Positions 55,108 through 64,000 of a stretch of DNA of 64,000 nucleotides are shown in pieces. The translations under genes and the position numbers were made by a program. The notes under the pieces are model-generated. The model was not told the origin of the DNA, searched no databases, and saw only the letters and a program-made list of their open reading frames with translations. This DNA comes from Caulobacter sp. (GTDB lineage Bacteria; Pseudomonadota; Alphaproteobacteria; Caulobacterales; Caulobacteraceae), in contig JARWZW010000068.1 of the NCBI GenBank assembly GCA_029866155.1, forward strand, positions 56,344-120,343, given 5' to 3'. Within the stretch, counting starts at the first letter, position 1. Each line of letters opens with the position of its first letter.

Positions 55108-56520
55108 CTATTTGGAGGCCTGGGCCAGGGCCCGGAAATCAACATCGCTGTCGGCGATCACATAAAGCAGGGCCGCCCAGGCCGCGACGTTCTGCGACAG
55201 CTGTTCTGGATCCACCTTGTCGAGGGTGTCGTCTGGCGAGTGATGCAGATCAAAATAGCGACTCGCGTCCTGTCGAAGCGAAAGGACAGGCACGCCGGCC
55301 TGCTGAAGCCCTTCTGTGTCCGATCCCGCGAACGGCGCCGGCTCGCGGGAGACGATGATCTTCAGGGGCGCCATGAGGGCCGGAACATCCGCCAGGGCCG
55401 GCGCCGCCAGCGCGCCCGCAGGCAGTTGAAGCGCGTAGATCCGGTCAGCGCCCAGATCGCTTTCTCCCGCAATGACAAAGGAGCCCATTCGGTCCTTGTG
55501 CTCCTTTGCATAGGCCTCGCTGGAGCCGCCGCTTTCCTCGGATCCCCACATCACGACCCGGATGGTCCGGGCGGGGCGGCGAGGAAGATCGCCGATCAAC
55601 TTGGCGGCCGCTGTGGTGATGGCGATGCCGGACGCATCATCGATTGCGCCGGTGCCGACATCCCAGCTGTCCAGATGCCCACCAATGACGATCACCTCGT
55701 CCGCCCGGGTCGAGCCCTGGATATCGGCCGAAATGTTCCAGGCGAGGGTCTTGTCGCTGGTCGTTGACGCAAGGTTGAGGCGAAGTCGAACCGGCCCACG
55801 ACGGGACAGCCGCTCGATGAGTTCAGCGTCCGGAACCCCCAGGGCTGCAGCCGGAATCCTGGGCGCGTCATCGGCATATCGGGTCTGGCCCGTATGGGGG
55901 CTCCGCAGATCGGAGGTCGAGATGGACCGGGTCAGGAAGGCGATCGCGCCGCGACGCGCCGCCTCCGAGGGGCCCGACCGCCTGGCGACGCCCGCGGCGC
56001 CATAGCCGGAGCCGTCCTGGGTTCGGGTCATGGGCTGGGTCACGACCGCGATCTTGCCGGTAAGCGAACCCTTCGGGGCTGCCAGCAGGTCGGCATAGGC
56101 CGGAAAGACCACGACCTCCGCCTCGATACCCTTGGGCGGGGTCGGCACGGTTCCGCCCAGACCCAGGATCGATAGAGGGAAGTCGTAGGGTCCGGTGATC
56201 GAAGCCGATTCCGCGCCCCGCACCCAGCTGGATTTGGAGAAGGGCTCGACCTTGATGTTGCTGAACCCCAGCGACTCGAATTTCGCAAGGCCCCAGTCCT
56301 TGGCGCGGGTCATGGCCGGTGTTCCAACCAGACGAGGCCCGATCTCGGTGGTCAGGGATTCCAGGACCGTCCAGGCCGTGCCATCCTTCAAGGCGCGGTC
56401 CCGCAGGCCCTCGGCGACATGAAACGTCGATTGGCGAGGCGTCTGGGCTGAGGCGACCCCTGGCGCAACCGTGGGGACAATCAGGAGGGCGGACAGGAGG
56501 GCGACAAGCGTTCTGGGCAT
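55108..56520 (-). CDS. M28-family zinc aminopeptidase with PA domain, exported
   Basis: A 470-residue exported peptidase. The signal peptide is LVALLSALLIVPTVAPGVASA. The protease-associated domain lies at about residues 125-240. The M28 core has zinc ligands in GGHLDSWDVGTGAIDDASG (His and bridging Asp), the catalytic Glu-Glu in WGSEESGG, Asp in FAGSDTEG and His in FDLHHSPDDTLDKV. All metal residues are present. ATG 56520 is chosen because it begins the signal peptide. It stands directly upstream of ddl and divergent from the AbgT transporter gene. Confidence 0.92.
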   Translation of the reverse strand: MPRTLVALLSALLIVPTVAPGVASAQTPRQSTFHVAEGLRDRALKDGTAWTVLESLTTEIGPRLVGTPAMTRAKDWGLAKFESLGFSNIKVEPFSKSSWVRGAESASITGPYDFPLSILGLGGTVPTPPKGIEAEVVVFPAYADLLAAPKGSLTGKIAVVTQPMTRTQDGSGYGAAGVARRSGPSEAARRGAIAFLTRSISTSDLRSPHTGQTRYADDAPRIPAAALGVPDAELIERLSRRGPVRLRLNLASTTSDKTLAWNISADIQGSTRADEVIVIGGHLDSWDVGTGAIDDASGIAITTAAAKLIGDLPRRPARTIRVVMWGSEESGGSSEAYAKEHKDRMGSFVIAGESDLGADRIYALQLPAGALAAPALADVPALMAPLKIIVSREPAPFAGSDTEGLQQAGVPVLSLRQDASRYFDLHHSPDDTLDKVDPEQLSQNVAAWAALLYVIADSDVDFRALAQASK

Positions 56521-56693
56521 CTGTCGCCGGTGCGACAGGCTGGCGAGGAAGTCAAGCAGCACGCCAGGAATCCGGGCCGCAGCGCTTGATGACAGGATCG
56601 GGATGCTCCACGGTTCCGCCGCGGCGGCGGGCCACCAGTCACCGATGAGTCTTCAATGCGCCCTACAGTTTTCCGCCAACGGACACCGAATTC

Positions 56694-58250
56694 ATGACCA
56701 AGCGGTCGCCCGCCCAGAAGTTCCTGGATCAGATCGAACGGATCGGCGATCGCCTGCCCGATCCGGTCTTCATTTTCGTGTGGTTGATCGGAGTCCTGGT
56801 CGTGGCCAGCGCTGCCTGCGCAGCGGCCGGCTTGTCAGCGGTGAATCCGGGTAACCAGGAGGTCCTGGTCGCCAAGAGCCTGCTCGCCCCGGAGACTGTG
56901 CGCACCCTGCTGGTCGAGATGCCCAAGACCCTGACCGGATTTGCGCCTCTGGGCTATGTGCTTCTGGTCATGCTTGGAGCGGGGGTCGCCGAGCGGGTCG
57001 GGCTACTCTCTGCAGCCATCCGCGGCCTGGTCAGGATCACGCCCGATCGCCTGCTGGCGCCCGTGATCATTCTTATCGGCCTGTTGTCGAACCAGGCGGC
57101 GGACAGCGGCTTTGTCGTTCTGATTCCTTTGGCCGGGGCGGCCTTCGCGGCAGCCGGGCGACATCCCGTCGCCGGTATCGTCTGCGCTTTCGCCAGTTGC
57201 GTCGGCGCCTTCGCCGGCAATCCGACCCCGAGCCAGTTTGACGCCCTGATACTGGGCTTTACCGAACCGGCCGTCCATCTGCTGGACCCGACCTGGAGGG
57301 TGAACCTGGTGGGTAACTGGTGGTTCACGGCCGCCTCCGCCGCCCTGTTCGTTCCGGTCGGCTGGTGGGTGACCGAGGCGATCGTCGAGCCGCGCCTGGG
57401 GCCCTGGAAGGCGCCCGAGGGGCACCGACTGTCGGACGCCCCCCTTGAGGTGGGAGAGCGACGGGGACTGGTCTGGGCCGGCATCGCCGTCCTGGGGGTC
57501 GTCCTCCTGTGGGTCTGGCTGACTCTCGGCGCCAACGCTCCGCTAAGGGATGCGGCCGCCAGCGACATGACCCAGTGGACACCCTTCTTCCGGTCTCTGG
57601 TCGCAGGTTTCTTCGTGCTGTTTCTGGCGGCGGGCGTGGCCTTTGGCCTGGCGGCGGGAACCATTACCTCGCACCGGGACATCGTCCGCTACGCGGGCGA
57701 ATCCATGGCTTCCATGGCGCCCTACATCGTCCTGGCCTTTGTGGCCGCCCACTTCATCGCCATGTTCAACTGGTCAAACCTCGGCGCCATCCTGGCCATC
57801 AACGGAGCCGAGTCGCTCAAGGGCGGGGGGCTGCCGCTGCCGGTCCTGCTGATCGGGGTGGTGCTGATGACCGCAGTGCTCGATCTGTTCATTGGTTCTG
57901 CCTCAGCCAAATGGGCGGCCCTGGCGCCGGTGCTGGTCCCGATGCTGATGCTGCTGGGCGTCTCTCCCGAGATGACGACGGCGGCCTATCGGATGGGAGA
58001 TTCGACCGTCAACATGGCCAGCCCCCTGATGCCCTATTTTCCGCTGGTCCTGGCCTTCTGCCAGAGATGGAAGTCCGACCTTGGCGTGGGGGGGCTGATG
58101 AGCTCGGTGATTCCCTACAGTCTTGGCTTCGGCCTCGTCGCCCTGGTCATGACTGGCCTCTGGTCGGTGATGGAATGGCCGACAGGCCCGGGAGCGCCCT
58201 TCCACTACAGCCCGCCGGCCCCTGTTGCGGTCAGCGTTGCAACATCCTGA
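56694..58250 (+). CDS. AbgT-family transporter
   Basis: A 518-residue multi-pass inner-membrane protein of the AbgT family (p-aminobenzoyl-glutamate importers and sulfonamide-exporting relatives). The hallmarks are IERIGDRLPDPVFIFVWLIGVLVV, GFAPLGYVLLVMLGAGVAERVGLL, FASCVGAFAGNPTPSQFDALILGFTEPAV and the second-half hairpin GSASAKWAALAPVLVPMLMLLGVSPE. The substrate direction is not readable. It is divergent from the M28 peptidase (173-base gap). No abgA/abgB genes are nearby. Confidence 0.92.
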   Translation: MTKRSPAQKFLDQIERIGDRLPDPVFIFVWLIGVLVVASAACAAAGLSAVNPGNQEVLVAKSLLAPETVRTLLVEMPKTLTGFAPLGYVLLVMLGAGVAERVGLLSAAIRGLVRITPDRLLAPVIILIGLLSNQAADSGFVVLIPLAGAAFAAAGRHPVAGIVCAFASCVGAFAGNPTPSQFDALILGFTEPAVHLLDPTWRVNLVGNWWFTAASAALFVPVGWWVTEAIVEPRLGPWKAPEGHRLSDAPLEVGERRGLVWAGIAVLGVVLLWVWLTLGANAPLRDAAASDMTQWTPFFRSLVAGFFVLFLAAGVAFGLAAGTITSHRDIVRYAGESMASMAPYIVLAFVAAHFIAMFNWSNLGAILAINGAESLKGGGLPLPVLLIGVVLMTAVLDLFIGSASAKWAALAPVLVPMLMLLGVSPEMTTAAYRMGDSTVNMASPLMPYFPLVLAFCQRWKSDLGVGGLMSSVIPYSLGFGLVALVMTGLWSVMEWPTGPGAPFHYSPPAPVAVSVATS

Positions 58251-58319
58251 CGACATGCGCTTGACAGAGGGAGGGGAGCCCCCTATTCCGCACGCCTCGC
58301 GCTGCTGCGAAGCGGTGAT

Positions 58320-58390
<71 letters not shown>

Positions 58391-58396
<6 letters not shown>

Positions 58397-58418
58397 CTTC
58401 CCCTTGAGGGAGTGGCGC
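58391..58418 (+). terminator. Hairpin overlapping the 3' end of tRNA-Asp
   Basis: GCGCCACT pairs with AGTGGCGC (58411-58418), extended by CCC/GGG around a bulged T. The left arm overlaps the acceptor end and CCA. No T tract follows. It may assist termination or 3' processing. Confidence 0.35.
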
Positions 58419-58479
58419 ACTCCCCCTCTGGAACGCCCCGCATAAAGACCCGCCCCGATCTGGGCCAGGGTGGCCATCT

Positions 58480-58671
58480 TCATTCATCTTTGTCTGATGT
58501 CCGGACGGATCCGGCCGCGCCTAACCGGCCTCGCCTCAGAAGCCCTTCGCGAATCAGCATCTCGACCTGGGCGTTGACGCTGCGCATTTCGTCGGCCGCG
58601 AGGCGCTCGACTGCGTCGAGCACCTCGGGCTTCACCCGGATCAGAAATGCGCGCTTTCCAGGGCTGGCCAT
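58480..58671 (-). CDS. Arc-family ribbon-helix-helix DNA-binding protein
   Basis: A 63-residue Arc/MetJ-type protein: the strand [43 protein letters not shown] is a ribbon-helix-helix. It follows the SPFH gene by three bases in one operon, and such Arc proteins commonly accompany SPFH genes. The likely role is autoregulation through the palindrome at 59578-59597 (inference). Confidence 0.9.
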   Translation of the reverse strand: MASPGKRAFLIRVKPEVLDAVERLAADEMRSVNAQVEMLIREGLLRRGRLGAAGSVRTSDKDE

Positions 58672-58674
58672 GGG

Positions 58675-59562
58675 TCAGCCGTACAGCGTGCCGGTATTGA
58701 TCACGGGCTGGGCCTCCCGATCTGCACAGAGCACGACCAGAAGATTGGAGACCATGCTGGCCTTGCGCTCTTCGTCCAGTTCCACGACGCCGCGCTCGCT
58801 GAGCTGGGCAAGGGCGCTTTCGACCATGGAAACGGCGCCGGCGACAATCATGGCCCGAGCCGCCAGGACCGCCTGGGCCTGTTGGCGCTTCAGCATCGCT
58901 CCGGCGATTTCCGGGGCATAGGCCAGATGCATAAGGTGGGTTTCATCGATGGCGATACCAGCCACCTTGACCCGGTCCTGAAGATCTTCCTTCAGCCTCT
59001 GGCCGACGATTTCAGCATCGGCCCTCAGGGTGGGCTCGCCGTCCTCGGCATGGTCATAGGCATAGTGCCGGGTGACCTCGCGAAGGGCCGTCTCGATCTG
59101 GATATTGATGAAGGCCTGGTAGTCGTCCACATCGAACAGGGCCTGGGCGCTGTCGGCCACCCTCCAGACGACGTTGGCGGCGATCTCGATGGGGTTGCCC
59201 CCCTTGTCATTGACCTTGAGCATCTCGCTGGTGACATTGCGCACCCGCATGGAGATCTTCTTGCGACCGTACCAGGGCAGGACCCAGCGAAGTCCCGTGT
59301 TCCGGTCCGTCCCCTTGTAGGCGCCGAACAGGGTGATGGCGCAGCCCTCATTGGGCTGAAGGGAATAGAATCCAGCCAGCCCGAAGACGGACAGGGCGAT
59401 CAGGACCACCCCCGGCACGCCCACCAGGGGACTGTACTCGATCCGCGCCAGCATCATGGCGCCCACGGCCGAAGTGGCCAGGAGCAGCAGCAGCAGCAGC
59501 CCGCCGTTGCCGCCTGCCCCGACCCGTTCGGAAGTCTGGCTTATTGCCTTGTGGTCCGTCAT
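58675..59562 (-). CDS. SPFH (stomatin/prohibitin/band 7) domain membrane protein
   Basis: A 295-residue protein with two N-terminal hydrophobic segments (a leucine-run helix [20 protein letters not shown] and [20 protein letters not shown]). The SPFH domain follows ([37 protein letters not shown] and [38 protein letters not shown]), then a coiled coil (about 190-260). It likely forms membrane scaffolds; the physiological role is unknown. ATG 59562 has GGAGGG four bases upstream. It forms an operon with the Arc-family gene. Confidence 0.92.
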   Translation of the reverse strand: MTDHKAISQTSERVGAGGNGGLLLLLLLATSAVGAMMLARIEYSPLVGVPGVVLIALSVFGLAGFYSLQPNEGCAITLFGAYKGTDRNTGLRWVLPWYGRKKISMRVRNVTSEMLKVNDKGGNPIEIAANVVWRVADSAQALFDVDDYQAFINIQIETALREVTRHYAYDHAEDGEPTLRADAEIVGQRLKEDLQDRVKVAGIAIDETHLMHLAYAPEIAGAMLKRQQAQAVLAARAMIVAGAVSMVESALAQLSERGVVELDEERKASMVSNLLVVLCADREAQPVINTGTLYG

Positions 59563-59577
59563 CTCGCCCTCCAAAAT

Positions 59578-59597
59578 TGATATCGCAGTGATATCAC
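59578..59597. promoter_or_regulatory. Palindromic operator upstream of the SPFH/Arc operon
   Basis: TGATATC (59578-59584), five bases, GATATCA (59590-59596) form a perfect inverted repeat. The right half is itself within GTGATATCAC (59588-59597), a perfect 10-bp palindrome. It lies 16 bases upstream of the ATG, overlapping the expected promoter. It may be the binding site of the Arc-family protein or of an unlinked regulator. Confidence 0.6.
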
Positions 59598-59671
59598 TTT
59601 AAGAGTCTCTGGCAAGCACCTTGTCGGGCAGGCCGTCCACAATGGGTTCAGCCCTGCGTCATCGAAGGGCT

Positions 59672-60478
59672 TCAGCCGGGCCGGTTGGTCCGGGGCGGCC
59701 ATGGCAGAAAGGCGGATACCTGGGACTGATAGTCGCGATAGGCCTGACCGCGGGAGCGGCGCATGGCCTGCTCCAGCGGAGGTATCCCCGACACCCGGAT
59801 CAGCAGCCAGGCCATGAACCCTGGCCCGACCAACGCCATCCAGCCCCAGGGCCAGCTTCCCGCGGGGCCGATGGCCATGATGGGAAGGGCCAGCCAAAGC
59901 AGCCATTCGAAGAAATAGTTGGGGTGCCGCGACCAGCTCCACAGACCAACCCTGCAGACCTTTCCGTGGTTCAAGGGGTCGGACCGGAAACGCGCCAATT
60001 GGCGATCTGCAAGGCTTTCCCCGACAATGGCGATGAACAGGATCAAGCCGGCGGCCATGTCGCTCCAGACCAGACCGCTGGCCGGATTACGGGCCGCCAC
60101 GAGGATAGCGACCGAAAGCAGGGCTCCAGAGAGCGCCTGGGCCTGCAAGAAGCCGAACATCCGTGACTGGAAACGCTCGCCCCATTCCCGCCGGAACTGG
60201 GCGTAGCGGGCATCTTCAGGGGCCTTGGCCACCCGGGAGCCAAGATGCAGGCCCAGCCTCAGGGACCATACCGCCATCACCGCTCCGACAATCCATTGCC
60301 GCTCGGTCGGGGGGCCGGCCTCCAGGGGCCAGAGGGCGCAGGCCAGGCCCGCGCCCCCCATGCCGAAGCTCCAGAAGACATCGGTCCAGCCACCGTTGCC
60401 GACGGCCCGCTGGAAAGCCCAGACGAACGCCATCCACAGACAAAGACCGAGGGTGACGAAGAGGATCAGGAAAAGCAT
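59672..60478 (-). CDS. DUF1295 membrane protein (steroid 5-alpha-reductase-like)
   Basis: A 268-residue multi-pass membrane protein of the DUF1295 family. The C-terminal block GLWSWSRHPNYFFEWLLWLALPIMA and YRDYQSQVSAFLPWPP is its signature and resembles the NADPH-binding region of 5-alpha-reductases and isoprenylcysteine methyltransferases. The enzymatic role in bacteria is unknown. ATG 60478 is chosen at the start of the first hydrophobic segment; the open frame upstream overlaps no similarity. Confidence 0.88.
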   Translation of the reverse strand: MLFLILFVTLGLCLWMAFVWAFQRAVGNGGWTDVFWSFGMGGAGLACALWPLEAGPPTERQWIVGAVMAVWSLRLGLHLGSRVAKAPEDARYAQFRREWGERFQSRMFGFLQAQALSGALLSVAILVAARNPASGLVWSDMAAGLILFIAIVGESLADRQLARFRSDPLNHGKVCRVGLWSWSRHPNYFFEWLLWLALPIMAIGPAGSWPWGWMALVGPGFMAWLLIRVSGIPPLEQAMRRSRGQAYRDYQSQVSAFLPWPPRTNRPG

Positions 60479-60607
60479 GGGCAGGATACGCAGGCCTGAG
60501 GGATTTGGATCTGAAACATGGGTACGCGAACCGACGACCGGTCCAGGCGTTCCCGGGCAAGCCCCAGGGATACGCCGCATCCGGTGTATCCGAAACGGCG
60601 CCCGGTC

Positions 60608-60684
60608 TGGTGGGCGGCGAGGGGTTCGAACCCCCGACCCCCTCGGTGTAAACGAGGTGCTCTGACCAGCTGAGCTAGCCGCCC
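60608..60684 (-). tRNA. tRNA-Val (TAC)
   Basis: A 77-base cloverleaf with acceptor GGGCGGC/GCCGCCC, D arm TAGCTCAGCTGGTCAGAGC, anticodon stem CCTCG/CGAGG with loop TTTACAC (anticodon TAC), T arm GGGGGTTCGAACCCC and encoded CCA. Confidence 0.97.
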
Positions 60685-60762
60685 GAAGACAGGCTCTCTA
60701 GCCGTCCGCGCCGCCGGTGCAAAGGGTGCAAAACGGCCCAGGCAGAACGGTGAGCGCCGGGG

Positions 60763-61038
60763 TCAGCTATTGAGGGCGCCTTTCAGGGCCTCTCCGATCT
60801 GGAACCGGGCTGTTTTGGTCGCCGGACGCTGGACAGTTTCGCCTGTCCGCGGATTGCGCGCCGGACCCGCAGCCCGGCTGATGGAACGAAAGGTCCCGAA
60901 GCCGACGAGCCTGACGTCTTCGCCGTCCTTCAAGGTTGCGGTGACGCAGTCCACAAAGGCATGCAGCGCCGCCTGTGACTGGGCCTTGCTCAATCCAGCT
61001 TTGTCGGCAACAGCAGCCACCAGCTCGGCCTTGGTCAT
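60763..61038 (-). CDS. hup: DNA-binding protein HU
   Basis: A 91-residue HU protein starting MTKAELVAAVADKAGLSKAQ, with VRLVGFGTFRSISRAAGPARNPRTGETV, the beta-arm that enters the DNA minor groove (RNPRTG), and the C-terminal helix. It is a nucleoid-bending protein. ATG 61038 is the family start. It lies downstream of lon on the same strand, separated by an intrinsic terminator, an arrangement common in proteobacteria (lon-hupB). Confidence 0.96.
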   Translation of the reverse strand: MTKAELVAAVADKAGLSKAQSQAALHAFVDCVTATLKDGEDVRLVGFGTFRSISRAAGPARNPRTGETVQRPATKTARFQIGEALKGALNS

Positions 61039-61135
61039 ATCTCTCTCCCGGACATCGATTGTGCGGCGCGGCAATCTCCCGACGGGCGATCCCCCAAACC
61101 CCTCGGTCGATTATGGAGCCTGACTTCCGGTCGTC

Positions 61136-61169
61136 AAAAGAAACGCGCTGCAACAAGGCCGCAGCGCGT
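61136..61169 (-). terminator. Intrinsic terminator downstream of lon
   Basis: On the minus strand ACGCGCTGC pairs perfectly with GCAGCGCGT (9-bp stem, 9-base loop), followed by TTCTTTT. It lies 34 bases past the lon stop. Confidence 0.9.
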
Positions 61170-61202
61170 AACTTATCGACGATCACAAGGCGTCGGAGAT
61201 CG

Positions 61203-63602
<2,400 letters not shown>

Positions 63603-63816
63603 ATTGGGTCTCCATGGCGCGACCCGAAATCGGCGCCGCGCTGTCCCGCCGGATACGGACGGGTACGTTGATACGATACTTGGGCGCTTCGCACGGCCAT
63701 TCAAGCGCCCGGCGAGCCCTGGTTGGGGGTAAAGTCCTGAAGAACCATGAAATTCAGTGCTATCCGGTTCGCTCGACAGCTCTGCTCTGGCGACGTGTAG
63801 GCCTCGGCCCGAACGC

Positions 63817-63846
63817 AAAAAACCCGCCAGGCAAGGGCCAGGCGGG
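63817..63846 (-). terminator. Intrinsic terminator of tRNA-fMet
   Basis: On the minus strand CCCGCC-T-GGC pairs with GCC-T-GGCGGG around a CCTT loop, followed by TTTTTT. It lies 17 bases past the tRNA 3' end. Confidence 0.92.
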
Positions 63847-63862
63847 CGATCGGCGCGAAATC

Positions 63863-63939
<77 letters not shown>

Positions 63940-63971
63940 TCGATAGGGATTGGTGATCGTGAGCAAGGGTC

Positions 63972-64000
63972 AGACCCCATCTATATTTTTGAGATGGGGT
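63972..64000. other. Hairpin at the window end (possible start of a mobile element or terminator)
   Basis: ACCCCATCT (near 63974-63982) pairs with AGATGGGGT (63992-64000) around ATATTTTTG, preceded by GGGTCAGACCCC, itself a small palindrome. The sequence stops at the window edge. Similar GGGTCAGACCCC motifs are common next to REP-type transposases, but nothing more can be seen. Confidence 0.3.

Noticed and set aside
59483..59500. CTG/CAG trinucleotide run in the SPFH gene as a phase-variation switch
   Set aside because: Triplet changes keep the frame, so it can only alter the length of the leucine run, not switch the gene off.
63690..63740. RpoH promoter upstream of lon
   Set aside because: A CTTG exists on the minus strand, but the -10 does not match well enough to annotate.

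Overview
The window is GC-rich chromosomal DNA from an alphaproteobacterium, most likely a member of the Caulobacteraceae (Caulobacter/Phenylobacterium-like). The evidence is the division block ddl-ftsQ-ftsA-ftsZ followed by lpxC-bamD-recN-ligA, a CtrA-type TTAA-N7-TTAAC box with several GANTC (CcrM) sites in front of ftsZ, an initiator tRNA of alphaproteobacterial type, hspQ, a SPFH/Arc pair, and phenylalanine hydroxylase beside an arginine succinyltransferase (ast) cluster. This is inferred from the sequence alone; no database search was run.

Layout: 1-705 is the 5' part of panB. 707-3443 carries two consecutive three-gene modules (membrane protein, ECF sigma factor, small membrane protein) in the same order. 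3532-5783 holds an ArsC/Spx-like protein, a serine hydrolase and a SRPBCC protein. 5788-8486 is a mobile region: an orphan end of an IS3-family element, an AT-rich cargo gene (alpha/beta-hydrolase-like), then a complete 1,235-bp IS3-family element with a 4-bp target duplication (CCTG) that splits an open frame. 8682-11770 holds a VIT-type metal transporter, a phosphoglycolate-phosphatase-like HAD protein and a methyltransferase. 12081-16370 is guaA, an RsmB-like methyltransferase and guaB in one operon, followed by rlmE, ppx/gppA and hspQ. 18954-22322 is an AT-rich sulfotransferase-like gene convergent with a serralysin-like RTX metalloprotease. 22673-28828 is amino-acid catabolism: phhA, then astA-astD-astB with an M20 hydrolase. 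29135-32342 carries a carboxylesterase lipoprotein, a crotonase and two small proteins. 32469-38515 is tamB-tamA. 38636-43299 is MscS, then ATP-grasp/alpha-E/transglutaminase. 43354-56520 is the ligA-recN-bamD-lpxC-ftsZ-ftsA-ftsQ-ddl block with an M28 peptidase. The rest holds an AbgT transporter, tRNA-Asp, the Arc/SPFH operon, a DUF1295 protein, tRNA-Val, HU, lon and tRNA-fMet.

The most striking unexplained structure is a 116-bp dispersed repeat present three times (9393-9508, 23540-23655, 32339-32454, the last inverted). Each copy consists of two tandem imperfect hairpins bounded by TAGAG...CTAG. In every copy the repeat terminus itself supplies the TAG stop codon of a neighbouring gene; copy 2 does so for both convergent flanking genes. 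Other points of interest are the twin ECF modules with non-canonical membrane partners, the orphan IS end that has become the translation-start region of a chromosomal gene, a three-cysteine cluster in an otherwise cysteine-free RTX protease, an M20 hydrolase in the place where AstE would be expected, and the palindromic operator in front of the SPFH/Arc pair. Many genes here appear to start at TTG or GTG with good Shine-Dalgarno sequences, and panB appears to start at CTG.
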